This document shows positions 25,979 to 35,432 of a stretch of 64,000 nt of DNA, piece after piece. The stretch spans positions 2,108,001 through 2,172,000 of the forward strand of contig NC_016112.1 in assembly GCF_000968535.2 (NCBI RefSeq), given 5' to 3'. The notes beneath the pieces are model-generated. The model saw only the letters and a program-made list of their open reading frames with translations. It had not been told where the DNA came from and did no database searches. The position numbers were made by a program, and so were the translations under genes. Numbering within the stretch: the stretch's first letter is position 1; the number at the start of each line of letters is the position of its first letter. The stretch is from Methylotuvimicrobium alcaliphilum 20Z. GTDB lineage: Bacteria; Pseudomonadota; Gammaproteobacteria; Methylococcales; Methylomonadaceae.

Positions 25979-27361
25979 ATGCAAACCCCTTATTTATTGT
26001 TTACTTTGCTGATTATAAGCATCCTCGCTTATTTTATCGGCAAGATGCGGTCGGCGACCGTTGTCGAAGGTGCGCTCCGGGAATTGCATTCCTTGCCGGC
26101 GTATTACGGATATTACACTGCGCTTTGGGGATTGATACCGGGTTTGTTCATTATATTGACCTGGTTGTCGTTCGAACCCGCATGGTTGTCTTATCAAACC
26201 GTTGCGGCACTACCGGAGGAAATCCAAAGTCTGCCGAGCAGCAAACTGAATCTTCAACTCAACAAAATCAAAAATTTTGCCGCAGGCATGCAGGTTGCCA
26301 TACAGGTCGATCCAATCATCGCCGAAGCCGCCGAACGCTATAACCAACTCCGAAAAATTAGTAGAACCACTTTGACCCTCGTGGTTTTAATCTGCTCCCT
26401 GGCCGGTATTTGGTTGGCGCATAAAAAAATCAGCAAGGATTACCGGGCCCGTAACGTCGTCGAAAAAATCATGATCGGGCTTATGATAATAGCTTCGATG
26501 ATAGCGATCTTCACGACCATCGGCATTGTCGCATCGGTAGTATTCGAGTCGGTATTGTTTTTTAAACAAGTGCCGTTTTTCGATTTTTTATTCGGTCTGG
26601 AATGGAGTCCTCAGACGGCCTTGCGCGCAGATCAAATCGGATCTTCCGGCGCATTTGGCGCGGTCCCGTTATTTGCGGGCACGTTGCTGATTTCGTCCAT
26701 CGCCTTGATTGTCGCGGTGCCGATCGGCTTAATGTCAGCCATCTATCTCTCGGAATTTGCCGGTTCGAAACTTCGTGCCACGGCCAAGCCGACGCTGGAA
26801 ATTCTCGCGGGTATCCCGACTGTCGTTTATGGCTTTTTTGCCGCGTTGACAGTTGCGCCATTTATTCGCGAAACCGGCGAATCATGGGGTTGGGTCGTGT
26901 CATCGGAAAGCGCTTTGGCTGCAGGTTTGGTGATGGGCATCATGATTATTCCGTTCGTATCTTCGTTATCCGACGACGTTATCAATGCCGTGCCGCAGTC
27001 TTTGCGCGATGCGGCCTATGCCTTGGGCGCCACGCAAGCCGAAACGATCAAACAAGTGATTTTACCGGCTGCGTTGCCGGGTATTGTCGGCAGTATTTTG
27101 TTGGCGGCTTCAAGGGCCATCGGCGAAACGATGATCGTAGTCATGGCGGCGGGATTGGCTGCCAACTTGACGGCCAATCCGCTGGAAGCGGTCACGACGG
27201 TGACGGTGCAAATCGTGACCTTATTGGTTGGGGACCAAGAGTTCGATAGCCCGAAAACACTGGCTGCGTTCGCGCTGGGTTTGATGTTGTTTGTCGTGAC
27301 CTTGGCTTTGAATGTAATTGCATTGCATATCGTTAGAAAATACCGGGAGCAATATGAATAA
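25979..27361 (+). CDS. pstC: Phosphate ABC transporter permease PstC
   Basis: A 460-residue inner-membrane permease. It is longer than enterobacterial PstC because of about 150 extra N-terminal residues with two or three additional membrane spans. The ABC permease part has GAVPLFAGTLLISSIALIVAVPIGLMSAIYLSEFAG, LEILAGIPTVVYGFFAAL and the EAA-like coupling loop ALGATQAETIKQVILPAALPGIVG. It pairs with PstA, overlapping its gene by eight bases. Confidence 0.93.
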   Translation: MQTPYLLFTLLIISILAYFIGKMRSATVVEGALRELHSLPAYYGYYTALWGLIPGLFIILTWLSFEPAWLSYQTVAALPEEIQSLPSSKLNLQLNKIKNFAAGMQVAIQVDPIIAEAAERYNQLRKISRTTLTLVVLICSLAGIWLAHKKISKDYRARNVVEKIMIGLMIIASMIAIFTTIGIVASVVFESVLFFKQVPFFDFLFGLEWSPQTALRADQIGSSGAFGAVPLFAGTLLISSIALIVAVPIGLMSAIYLSEFAGSKLRATAKPTLEILAGIPTVVYGFFAALTVAPFIRETGESWGWVVSSESALAAGLVMGIMIIPFVSSLSDDVINAVPQSLRDAAYALGATQAETIKQVILPAALPGIVGSILLAASRAIGETMIVVMAAGLAANLTANPLEAVTTVTVQIVTLLVGDQEFDSPKTLAAFALGLMLFVVTLALNVIALHIVRKYREQYE

Positions 27362-28649
27362 TCGGACTGATTCATTATCGACAATGGAAAAAGTTCGCAA
27401 AGGCATTGCGAAAAGGCGCTCAGCCGAACGCCGATTCCGTATTTATGGATTGACCGGCATCGTTTTAGGCTTGGTCTTTGTGTTGATTCTGTTTATCAGT
27501 ATCATCGGCAAAGGATATAGCGCATTTCAACAAACTCAGATCGCGCTGGATATCGAGTTTTTAGAATCCGTGATCGATCCGGATCAAACGCGCGATAGTA
27601 AGGTGATATCGAGAGCCGATTACAATTCCCTGATAAGAAAGTCATTGAGTAAGGCCTTTCCCGAAGTTAAAGGGCGCCGCCAAATACGCGATCTGAACCG
27701 GATGATCAGTACCGGAGCGATGTTTCAATTACGCGACCGGGTTCTGGAAGACCCCAGTGTGATAGGCCAAAGTGAAAGGATATGGCTCCTGGCCAGCGAC
27801 GATTACGACATGTTGATGAAAGGTCATATCGATGGCACTGTTCCGGAAAGCGAGCGCCGTTTGAAAGATCATCAAGTAGCTTGGGTCGACCAATTGCTTG
27901 AACAGGGCCGAATCAAGAAGCGCTTCAACACCTTCTTTTTCACTTCAGGAGATTCTCGGGCTCCCGAGATGGCCGGTATACGCGGAGCCTTGATGGGCTC
28001 TATGTACACATTATTCGTCACGCTGGTGCTGTCGTTTCCGATCGGCGCCGCGACAGCTGTGTATCTGGAAGAGTTTGCGCCAACTAATAAATGGACCGAT
28101 TTGATCGAAGTCAATATCAATAATCTCGCGGCGGTGCCGTCGATCGTATTTGGATTATTAGGCCTTGCGATGTTCATCAATTTTTTCGGTTTGCCTCGTA
28201 GCGCGCCGTTGGTCGGTGGACTGGTGCTGACCCTGATGACCTTGCCGACCATCATCATTGCGGGACGCGCCGCGCTGAAATCGGTGCCTCCGTCGATTCG
28301 AGAAGCAGCGCTTGGCATGGGCGCGTCAAAATTACAAACGGTCTTTCACCATGTCTTGCCGTTGGCGCTGCCGGGCATGTTGACCGGTACCATCATCGGC
28401 ATGGCTCAGGCGCTCGGCGAAACCGCACCGCTATTGATGATAGGAATGGTTGCTTTCATCGTCGATATACCGAAAGGCATTTTCGACTCGGCGACGGTGC
28501 TGCCGGTGCAAATTTATCTTTGGGCGGATAGTCCCGAAAGGGCTTTCGTCGAGCGCACTTCGGCGGCGATCATGGTTTTGTTGGCGTTTTTGATTTCTAT
28601 GAATGCAATTGCGGTGTTTTTACGCAAACGATTCGAGCGGCGTTGGTGA
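27354..28649 (+). CDS. pstA: Phosphate ABC transporter permease PstA
   Basis: A 431-residue second permease of the Pst system. The N-terminal span is near residues 35-55, followed by a periplasmic domain of about 150 residues. The permease part has MAGIRGALMGSMYTLFVTLVLSFPIGAATAVYLEEF, LAAVPSIVFGLLGLAMF and the coupling loop ALGMGASKLQTVFHHVLPLALPG. I start at ATG 27354, which has GGAG 4 bases upstream, just before the pstC stop; translation is coupled. Confidence 0.93.
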   Translation: MNNRTDSLSTMEKVRKGIAKRRSAERRFRIYGLTGIVLGLVFVLILFISIIGKGYSAFQQTQIALDIEFLESVIDPDQTRDSKVISRADYNSLIRKSLSKAFPEVKGRRQIRDLNRMISTGAMFQLRDRVLEDPSVIGQSERIWLLASDDYDMLMKGHIDGTVPESERRLKDHQVAWVDQLLEQGRIKKRFNTFFFTSGDSRAPEMAGIRGALMGSMYTLFVTLVLSFPIGAATAVYLEEFAPTNKWTDLIEVNINNLAAVPSIVFGLLGLAMFINFFGLPRSAPLVGGLVLTLMTLPTIIIAGRAALKSVPPSIREAALGMGASKLQTVFHHVLPLALPGMLTGTIIGMAQALGETAPLLMIGMVAFIVDIPKGIFDSATVLPVQIYLWADSPERAFVERTSAAIMVLLAFLISMNAIAVFLRKRFERRW

Positions 28650-28684
28650 ACATTTATCAATGCGGATATTTTCGCCAAACACAC

Positions 28685-28751
28685 TCCGCACCCTCAATTT
28701 CCCGAGAACTTTCATCATCCCGGGATTGCCAGGTCTTCATGAACGTTAGGT
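28685..28751 (-). repeat. Half of a type-D repeat in the pstB leader (D3)
   Basis: Read on the minus strand this gives TAACGTTCATGAAGACCTGG, then ATGAAAGTTCTC and a GGGTGCGG end: the left shoulder of copies D1 and D2 after phoU. The rest of the element is absent. It lies 30 bases before the pstB start, within the 132-base pstA-pstB gap. Confidence 0.65.
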
Positions 28752-28781
28752 GCTTTTTCGATCGGATAGAAGTTAAACATT

Positions 28782-29669
28782 ATGAATACTGTAACTCAAT
28801 TAAAACCGAAATCGGTTTCCCGCATGAAAACACTCATAAGTAAAAATATCTCTGTTAAGCCATTGAATCTACAAGGTGAAATGGGCGCGACAGTAGGGTC
28901 CATACATGCCGACAATCCAAGGATAACTTGCCGTAATGTCAATGTGTTTTATGGAGAAAACCATGCGATACAAGATATCAATCTGGATATCGGCACGAAT
29001 GAAGTCATTTCGTTAATCGGCCCATCCGGTTGCGGCAAATCGACTTTTTTACGTTGTTTGAACCGAATGAACGACACAGTCGAAAGTTGCCGGGTGAACG
29101 GCGAAATCAAGATCGATGATGTCGATGTTTATTCCAAGCACATGGATGTTGTTCCGCTTCGCGCGCAAGTCGGCATGGTGTTTCAAAAACCCAATCCATT
29201 CCCGAAATCGATCTACGACAATATCGCTTACGGCCCGAAAATCCATGGGCTGGCTTCGACAAAGGCCGAATTGGATCAAATCGTCGAGTCTTCATTGCGC
29301 AAGGCCGGCCTCTGGGACGAAGTCAAAGACCGGCTTGACCAACCGGGCACCGGCTTGTCGGGCGGGCAACAACAGCGTTTGTGCATCGCTCGGACTTTGT
29401 CGGTCGAGCCTGAAGTTATTTTGATGGACGAGCCATGTTCGGCATTAGACCCGATTGCGACCGCGAAAATCGAACAATTGATCGACGAACTGCGACAGCG
29501 TTATACGATTGCGATAGTGACCCATTCGATGCAACAGGCCGCACGGGTATCGCAGCGTACGGCTTATTTTCATCTCGGTAAATTGATCGAGGTCGGTAAG
29601 ACCAGCGATGTATTTACCAATCCTTTGCACGAATTGACACAGGATTACATTACCGGAAGGTTCGGATAA
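28782..29669 (+). CDS. pstB: Phosphate ABC transporter ATP-binding protein
   Basis: A 295-residue ATPase. Walker A is GPSGCGKST, the signature is [19 protein letters not shown], Walker B is [13 protein letters not shown], and the switch His is in [36 protein letters not shown] is specific to PstB. The first 45 residues are an extra N-terminal tail compared with most PstB proteins; an internal ATG at residue 15 is another possible start. It supplies energy for PstA/PstC. Confidence 0.95.
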   Translation: MNTVTQLKPKSVSRMKTLISKNISVKPLNLQGEMGATVGSIHADNPRITCRNVNVFYGENHAIQDINLDIGTNEVISLIGPSGCGKSTFLRCLNRMNDTVESCRVNGEIKIDDVDVYSKHMDVVPLRAQVGMVFQKPNPFPKSIYDNIAYGPKIHGLASTKAELDQIVESSLRKAGLWDEVKDRLDQPGTGLSGGQQQRLCIARTLSVEPEVILMDEPCSALDPIATAKIEQLIDELRQRYTIAIVTHSMQQAARVSQRTAYFHLGKLIEVGKTSDVFTNPLHELTQDYITGRFG

Positions 29670-29710
29670 GCCAACCGAAGCGGCTAATTACTTACCCAAG
29701 ATCATAATTT

Positions 29711-30388
29711 ATGAAAGAACATACGATTCATCTTTTCGACGGCGAACTGAGTCATTTACATTATCTGGTGCTGGAAATGGCCGGCTTGGTCATCGATCAA
29801 TTGGATACGGTCATGACGTCGCTCGATGAAGGCGAGGTCTCTATCGCCGAAAAAGTGGTGGCACGGGATCGGGAAGTTAACGAATATGAGCTAAAAATCG
29901 ACGCCGAGGTTCTGTCGATTCTCGCTAAACGCACTCCGGTCGCTAATGACCTGCGAAAAGTGATTTCTATTTCGAAAATCGTTGTGGACTTGGAAAGAAT
30001 CGGAGATGAAACGGTAAGGGTTGCCAAGTTGATCATCGACATGTTCGACCCGCAAACGAGCGATCCGAATCCGCAGTTGCTCAGGGATATCGTCAGAATG
30101 GGCAGGATGGCGCGCGGCATGCTCAGAAAAGCGACCGACGCTTTCGATACCGGTAACCTGGATGATGCTTACGAGCTTATTAGGGGTGACTGGGATTGCG
30201 GACAAGAATTTCAAGACGGCATTCGCAGGCAATTGACCTTCGTGCTTCAGGATGCCCGCTTGATCGGTAGAGCTCTGGATATCCTGCAAATCATGAAAGC
30301 GCTCGAGCGCTGTGGCAATCATTGTATCAATATCGCCGAATTCATGATTTTCATGGTTGAAGGTAAGGATATTAGGCACCAGCATTGA
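29711..30388 (+). CDS. phoU: Phosphate signalling regulator PhoU
   Basis: A 225-residue PhoU with two three-helix bundle repeats. It begins HTIHLFDGELSHLHYLVLEMAGLVIDQL. The acidic metal-binding signatures appear as DRxVNEYELKIDAE and, in weaker form, in the second half (LERCGNHCINIAEFMIFMVEGKDIRH). It dampens PhoR signalling and Pst activity when phosphate is ample. It closes the pst operon. Confidence 0.94.
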   Translation: MKEHTIHLFDGELSHLHYLVLEMAGLVIDQLDTVMTSLDEGEVSIAEKVVARDREVNEYELKIDAEVLSILAKRTPVANDLRKVISISKIVVDLERIGDETVRVAKLIIDMFDPQTSDPNPQLLRDIVRMGRMARGMLRKATDAFDTGNLDDAYELIRGDWDCGQEFQDGIRRQLTFVLQDARLIGRALDILQIMKALERCGNHCINIAEFMIFMVEGKDIRHQH

Positions 30389-30395
30389 ATAAACC

Positions 30396-30565
30396 TAACG
30401 TTCATGAAAGCCCGGCAATCACCCCGGCAAATGAAAGTACGAGACGTGGGGAGGGCGCGGTCACTCGCCCGACAGGACGCCGTGAATACGTCCATGTAGG
30501 CTCGATGGCGGCTATCCTGCCGCCAACGCCTGTCGATCGAGCAACCGCACCCTCTCCGGAACCGG
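30396..30565 (+). repeat. Mosaic palindromic repeat, type D, copy D1
   Basis: A 170-bp element with the shoulder TAACGTTCATGAA followed by inverted ends of the form GGNGCGGT-CTCG-GACAGG. The core ACGCCGTGAATACGTCCATG is the same core as in type-A copies. The internal hairpin is GGCGGCTATCCTGCCGCC. It follows the phoU stop by eight bases. Confidence 0.75.
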
Positions 30566-30633
30566 CATTGCCAGAACAGAGATTTGTATATCGAAAAATT
30601 AGATAATGAATCCAAATTTACGAACTTTCACAG

Positions 30634-30804
30634 TAACGTTCATGAAGACCTGGTCATCGCATCGGCAAATGAAAGTTCTCTGGTGGCGGAGGGTGCGGTC
30701 ACTCGCCCGACAGGACGCCGTGAATACGTCCATGTAGGCTCGACGGCGGCTGTCCCTGCCGCCGACGCCTGTCGATCGAGCAACCGCACCCTCTTCGGAA
30801 CCGG
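30634..30804 (+). repeat. Mosaic palindromic repeat, type D, copy D2
   Basis: A near-duplicate of D1, starting 238 bases downstream in the same orientation, with the shoulder, ends and core all preserved. The hairpin loop has changed to GGCGGCTGTCCCTGCCGCC. The two copies and their spacer make a tandem repeat. Bases 30805-31005 contain no recognisable gene. Confidence 0.75.
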
Positions 30805-31005
30805 CTTAACCAGGCCGGTGAAAGTGTTGTAGCCCCTTCATGCTTCGACTTTACTCAGCACGAACGGTCTACAGCACATGCCAACTGCTCTTTTTAGGAT
30901 GAAGGTTTAAAAGGACGTGGATTTCTGCCGTAACGGCAAGCGATTCAGTTGGCAAAAAACTCACAAAGTTTCCGGGCACCTTCCGATTAGCATCAGTTCG
31001 GAGCA

Positions 31006-31263
31006 TCAACCATGTTGAACTAACGTTCTCACTTTTTGCTCGACTGTAGCCCACGAAATCAAAATCGGCTTGCGAAAAACCGTAATCGTCAAAATATCTT
31101 CCTGCAGCATATAGTCGGCTTCTATGCCAAAGCCTTTTATGATGCCTTGTTCAATATCGCCTAAAAATTGTAAGCCGTAATTTTCAGCGGCTTGTTTTGC
31201 TTTGTGAATCAGATCTTCCGGCTTTTCGATGATTTTTAACTGTATCGATTTAGGTTTTTTCAT
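31006..31263 (-). CDS. Small protein resembling PHA-system proteins
   Basis: An 85-residue soluble protein, from ATG 31263. The spacing of GDIEQGIIKGFGIEADYMLQEDILTITVFRKPILISWATVEQKVRTL resembles the small 'polyhydroxyalkanoic acid system' family (a KAKQAAENYGLQF helix, a beta-hairpin, then an amphipathic helix), but the match is by eye only. No PHA synthase or depolymerase gene is nearby. It may simply be an unrelated alpha/beta orphan. The ATG has no clear Shine-Dalgarno. Confidence 0.45.
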   Translation of the reverse strand: MKKPKSIQLKIIEKPEDLIHKAKQAAENYGLQFLGDIEQGIIKGFGIEADYMLQEDILTITVFRKPILISWATVEQKVRTLVQHG

Positions 31264-31389
31264 GTTTTTATAATTTCGTTTGAAAGTCGAAAACAGAACG
31301 AGTTGCTCGGTATTATAAAGGCGAAAAAATAAAACGGAACCGGTTAATTGATTCTGAAAACGCAATAAGCGTTATGAATGGCATTTATT

Positions 31390-31550
31390 TATACCCATCG
31401 CAGATCAAAATTCGGCACCAGGGTGTCCGTCAAAGGACGCCGTGAATATAATCCCTGTAGGCTCTATGCCAGCTCCATGCTGGCAAAGCCTTTGCCGCAC
31501 ACCCTGGCGCCTCTTCAGGCACTGCCGAAATTTGAAGTGCGAAAGGTATA
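31390..31550 (-). repeat. Mosaic palindromic repeat, type A, copy A4
   Basis: A 161-bp full copy bounded by TATACCCATCGCAGATC and GAAATTTGAAGTGCGAAAGG plus TATA. It has the hairpin GCCAGCTCCATGCTGGC and the common core. It ends 7 bases from the stop codon of the cyclic-diphosphoglycerate-synthetase-like gene, where it could act as a transcript end. Confidence 0.85.
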
Positions 31551-31557
31551 CTGGGAT

Positions 31558-32895
31558 TCATAAATGGTTTCTTAAAAAAGTTTCGATATGTCGGCTTAAT
31601 TCGGCATTGTCGTCTTCAACAAATTCATAACGCGCGCGTACAATCGGTTTGTCGATAGCGATCAAGGCCGATAAGTCGCATGGCGTGGCCGAAACGACGA
31701 GTTCTATATCGGCGGCATTCAAGGTTTGTTGCAATGCCTTTAATTGCGAAGGATGATAACCGACTGCCGGCAGCACCTTGCCGATATGCGGATATTGTCG
31801 GTAAACATCATTTAACCGTTCGGATGCAAATTCTCTCGGATCGACGATCTCGGCGGCCTGAGCTTGAGTCGCAGCAATAAAACCCGCGCCGTAGGCCATG
31901 CCGCCGTGCGTAATGGTCGGACCGTCCTCGACGACGATGACACGCTTGCCTTTCAGTCGTTCAGGCTGATCGAGAGTGACTTTCGAAAAGGTTTTGATAA
32001 TCGGAATACTCGGAAGAATCTGTCTGACGGTTTCAAAGACGCATTGAACAGCCTCATCGGTAGCCGAATTCGCTTTGTTTATTAGCACGATATCGGCCAT
32101 ACGCAATACGGCTTCACCCGGATGATGGCCGGTTTCATGGCCGGGTCTCAGCGGGTCGGTTAACACGATAAGCAAATCGGGACGGATGAACGAAAAGTCA
32201 TTATTGCCGCCGTCCCATAAAATGATGTCGGCTTCCTGCTCGGCAATGGCGAGGATCTCGGCGTAGTCGATGCCGGCAAAAACGGTATTGCCGAGCGACA
32301 AATGGGGTTCGTATTCTTCCCGCTCTTCGATCGTGCAATCGGCACGATCGAGGTCGGCCATGCTGGTAAAACGTTGCACGGCCTGTTTTTCGAGGTCGCC
32401 GTAAGGCATCGGATGGCGGATTACTGCGGTTTTAAGGCCGTGGGCTTTCAATAATTTCGAAAGCCATTGCGTGACTTGCGACTTGCCGCAACCGGTGCGC
32501 ACCGCGCAGCAAGCGATGACCGGGACCGAAGCTTGCAATTGCGTGTGTTTGGGGCCGAGCAGGGTAAAATCGGCTCCGCCGGCCAGCGCGATCGATGCTT
32601 GATGCATCACTTGTCTGTGTGGGACATCGCTGTAGGCAAAAATCACTTGGTCGATGTGTTGTTCTCGGCATAGGTCTGCCAATTCGATTTCATCGACGAT
32701 AGGGATGCCTTCGGGATAAAATGGGCCGGATAACGCAGGCGGATAGCGTTTTCCTGCGATATCCGGGATTTGTGCGGCGGTAAATGCAACAATTTCATTG
32801 CCGGGATCGTTGCGGTAGACGACATTGAAATTATGAAAATCTCGCCCAGCGGCACCCATGATGAGGATTTTTTTGCGAACTGTTTTGTGAGACAT
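31558..32895 (-). CDS. Cyclic 2,3-diphosphoglycerate synthetase-like GTPase
   Basis: A 445-residue protein of the family named after archaeal cyclic 2,3-diphosphoglycerate synthetase. Landmarks are KKILIMGAAGRDFHNFNVVYR, YPEGIPI, the P-loop-like ACCAVRTGCGKSQVTQWL at about residues 129-146, the DIILWDGGNNDFSFI motif and LVVLTDPxRPGHE-type sequence. In methanogens the enzyme makes cyclic 2,3-diphosphoglycerate, a thermoprotectant and phosphate store. Bacterial members are widely annotated this way without proof; a nucleotide-dependent ligase of unknown substrate is the safer reading. Confidence 0.75.
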   Translation of the reverse strand: MSHKTVRKKILIMGAAGRDFHNFNVVYRNDPGNEIVAFTAAQIPDIAGKRYPPALSGPFYPEGIPIVDEIELADLCREQHIDQVIFAYSDVPHRQVMHQASIALAGGADFTLLGPKHTQLQASVPVIACCAVRTGCGKSQVTQWLSKLLKAHGLKTAVIRHPMPYGDLEKQAVQRFTSMADLDRADCTIEEREEYEPHLSLGNTVFAGIDYAEILAIAEQEADIILWDGGNNDFSFIRPDLLIVLTDPLRPGHETGHHPGEAVLRMADIVLINKANSATDEAVQCVFETVRQILPSIPIIKTFSKVTLDQPERLKGKRVIVVEDGPTITHGGMAYGAGFIAATQAQAAEIVDPREFASERLNDVYRQYPHIGKVLPAVGYHPSQLKALQQTLNAADIELVVSATPCDLSALIAIDKPIVRARYEFVEDDNAELSRHIETFLRNHL

Positions 32896-32962
32896 CTTAA
32901 TTCATTTTGGTAGAAGGTAATTCACTCCAGCAATTCCCAGTTTGAGCAGTTTCGCCGATTTT

Positions 32963-33177
32963 AGGGTGTGGGGTATGCCTGTCGAGGAACGCCGTAAACC
33001 CATCCATGGGGGCTTGGCGGCAGCTCGAACGCCAAGGATGGCGTGTAGTAGGGCAATGCAGGAGCAATTGCCGAGGAGCAAAAATCTGCAAGCGCCAAGG
33101 ATGGCGTGAATGCAGATTTTGCAGGAGCAAAAATCTGCCCTGCTGCCGACATCCTCGCCAAGCATACCCCACACCCT
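32963..33177 (+). repeat. Mosaic palindromic repeat, type G, copy G2
   Basis: A 215-bp element in the 617-base gap upstream of the spermidine synthase-like gene. Inverted ends AGGGTGTGGGGTATGCC and GCATACCCCACACCCT enclose GAGGAACGCCGTAAACCCATC, a variant of the shared core. Inside are two copies of the module GCCAAGGATGGCGTG, GGAGCAATTGCCGAGGAGC, and the hairpin GCAGATTTT - GCAGGAGC - AAAATCTGC. Confidence 0.8.
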
Positions 33178-33310
33178 TTTAGATCTCCAAATTGGGAATT
33201 GCTGAATTCACTCGAGATAGAGGATTTATATCATTTTCGAAGCCAAACCCTCTAGAATGAATTAAAACTCGGCAGCCTTCTGACCAATTTCGATTTTCGA
33301 AAGGCTATGG

Positions 33311-33468
33311 ATACCTTTCGCACTTCAAATTTCGGCAATGTTCGAGGAGGCGTCGGAGTGTTCGACAAAGGCTTTGCCAGCATGGATCTGGCATAGAACC
33401 TACATGGACGTATTCACGGCGTCCTTTGACGGGCACCCCGGCGCCGAATTTTGATCTGCGATGAGTAT
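33311..33468 (+). repeat. Mosaic palindromic repeat, type A, copy A5
   Basis: A 158-bp copy bounded by ATACCTTTCGCACTTCAAAT and CCGAATTTTGATCTGCGATG, lying 45 bases before the spermidine synthase-like start. The hairpin arm is GCCAGCATGGATCTGGC. Copies G2 and A5 lie in the same gap, separated by about 130 bases with no gene. Confidence 0.85.
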
Positions 33469-33512
33469 GACGCGAACATAGCACTCTAATTTTGGGCCTA
33501 CCAGGAAAATTT

Positions 33513-35063
33513 ATGACTTTGAAAAACGCTTCTTACCGTCAGCGCATTGGGTTGTTCGTGACGGTGTTCTTGACCGGTGCATCGGTAATGGTGATCGAGC
33601 TACTAGGCACTCGTATGATAGCGCCTTTTTATGGGGCCAGTCTTTATGTCTGGTCTTCGTTGATTTCGGTGACGATGATAGCCTTGGCGTTCGGTTATTT
33701 CACCGGTGGGCGCTTAGCCGATTCCTCCAAGCCGGTTGGTCTGGCAGTCGTGATCGCTTTGGCGGCCTTTTTGACTTTATTGATTCCATGGATGACGCGG
33801 CCGATTTTATTGATGACGGATCCTCTCGGTTTGCGAGGTGGCGCTTTTGTCAGCTCGTTTATCTTATTTGCACCGGCATTGACCTTGCTTGGTATGGTCG
33901 GCCCGTTCGCGATAAAACTGGCTACCTTGCAATTAAATTCCGTCGGCTCGAGTTCGGGAAGCATTTATGCGATGAGTACCTTGGGGAGTGTCATCGGAAC
34001 TTTGATTTTGGGCTTTTTTTTATTCCCGTTGGTCGGGTCGCGTGAAATCTTGATTGTCTTAGGTTTGCTTTTAATGGGTTTGGCTCTGGTGATTGCCTTG
34101 ATCGAACGAAGGACTTTAGGTTTCCGCTATACCGTCGCGCCGTGTTTGGCGTTGGCTACGCTGGGTTTGGTTTTGTTGCCTGGCATCATCGGCTCTGGGA
34201 AGACGTATGACGGCAATGGTAAATTTAAAATCGTTTCCGAACATGAGAGCCTATACGGTTGGGTGCGGGTAATCGATCAACCCGGTAATGATTTGCGTAT
34301 GCTGACTTCGGACGCGTCGACGATCGGTGCAGCAAGCATTTCAACTGGTAAAAACTTGCTGATCTATCAAGAAATCGTTGGCTTGATTCCTGCTTTACGC
34401 CCATCCATGCAAAGGGCTCTGATCGTGGGTTTGGGGGCTGGGCATATGGCTAATGTTTTACGGGAGCGTTTCGGTCTTGTCGTCGATACGCTCGAGATCG
34501 ATCCTGCCGTTGCCAATGCCGCGGTCGTGCATTTCGGATATGAATCGAACGGTCGCGATATTGTCGGCGATGCACGCTATGAAATAAGGCATTTGACCGG
34601 GCCTTATGACTTAATTATTCATGACTGTTTTACCGGCGGTTCGGAGCCTTCGTATTTACTGACGCTTGAAACGTTGATGCAATTGAAAGGTTTATTGGAC
34701 GAACAGGGTATTTTGGCACTGAATTTCGTTTCCTTTACTCAGGGTAATAACGAGGCGCTGTCGTCTGTTGCAAAAACACTCGATCAGGTTTTTTCTCGGC
34801 AAATCGTGTTCTTTTCGCAACCCAGAGAAAATTTCAATGATTTTATTTTTCTTGCGTCCGATGCTGCTATCGAAAGCGATTCGCCGCAATTAAAACCAAG
34901 CGAGCGGCTATGGCTTAAACAGCGGCGCTATCAAGTGCCGCAGGATCAAGGTATCGTCTTGACCGATAATTTCAACCCGCTGGAACAGATGCAGGTTTAC
35001 AAGGCGGAGCATTATCGTAATGTCGTTGTCGGCTGGTTTGGTGCGGATTTATTGCTACGTTGA
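33513..35063 (+). CDS. Membrane-fused spermidine synthase-like protein
   Basis: A 516-residue fusion. The first 215 residues form about seven membrane spans (FVTVFLTGASVMVIELLGTRMIAPFYGASLYVWSSLISVTMIALAFGYFTGG). The second half is a spermidine synthase-like Rossmann domain with RALIVGLGAGHMANVLRERFG, VDTLEIDPAVANAA, VGDARYEIRHL and YDLIIHDCFTGGSEP. I use ATG 33513 (AGGA 8 bases upstream) rather than the TTG at 33492. Membrane-fused homologues are common, but the aminopropyl acceptor is not established. Its closeness to aguA/aguB supports a polyamine link. Confidence 0.8.
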   Translation: MTLKNASYRQRIGLFVTVFLTGASVMVIELLGTRMIAPFYGASLYVWSSLISVTMIALAFGYFTGGRLADSSKPVGLAVVIALAAFLTLLIPWMTRPILLMTDPLGLRGGAFVSSFILFAPALTLLGMVGPFAIKLATLQLNSVGSSSGSIYAMSTLGSVIGTLILGFFLFPLVGSREILIVLGLLLMGLALVIALIERRTLGFRYTVAPCLALATLGLVLLPGIIGSGKTYDGNGKFKIVSEHESLYGWVRVIDQPGNDLRMLTSDASTIGAASISTGKNLLIYQEIVGLIPALRPSMQRALIVGLGAGHMANVLRERFGLVVDTLEIDPAVANAAVVHFGYESNGRDIVGDARYEIRHLTGPYDLIIHDCFTGGSEPSYLLTLETLMQLKGLLDEQGILALNFVSFTQGNNEALSSVAKTLDQVFSRQIVFFSQPRENFNDFIFLASDAAIESDSPQLKPSERLWLKQRRYQVPQDQGIVLTDNFNPLEQMQVYKAEHYRNVVVGWFGADLLLR

Positions 35064-35273
35064 TGGATTATATCGAGACGACCAAAAGAAAGCGGGGACG
35101 ATTATCATCGTAGGAACATCATGAGAGCCATTGCAACAAATCGCGGATTTGGTAAATGGTAGCGTTATCGCAACCGTACCTGCGCTCAAACAAAGCGATG
35201 GGTTTCCGCTTCGCTGCTACCCATCCTACGGCGCTAGATTAAATCAAAACTCGGTAGCCTTCTGCCCAATTTC

Positions 35274-35392
35274 TATACCTTTCGCACTTTAAATTTCGGC
35301 AGTGCCTAAGGAGACACCGAGGTGCTGGCAAAGGCTTGATGGCGGCTTTCCCTGCCGCCGTCACCTGCCAATCGAGTTACCGAACCTGCTTA
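35274..35392 (+). repeat. Chimeric repeat A6 (type-A left end, type-D right end)
   Basis: The left end is the type-A sequence TATACCTTTCGCACTTTAAA. The right end, CCTGCCAATCGAGTTACCGA plus ACC, is a type-D end. The hairpin GGCGGCTTTCCCTGCCGCC lies between. About 119 bp in the 369-base gap after the spermidine synthase-like gene. The rest of that gap (35064-35273) shows nothing recognisable. Confidence 0.6.
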
Positions 35393-35432
35393 CCTTGCAT
35401 TAAAAATAGGGCAATTATTTATGACCAAACCC

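Noticed and set aside
31378-31630. Overlapping frames of about 60 codons on the plus strand before the cyclic-diphosphoglycerate-synthetase-like gene
   Set aside because: They consist of repeat A4 and antisense of the following gene; no ribosome-binding site.
32897-33174. Three overlapping frames of about 66-91 codons on the minus strand between the GTPase and the spermidine synthase-like gene
   Set aside because: All three read through repeat G2.
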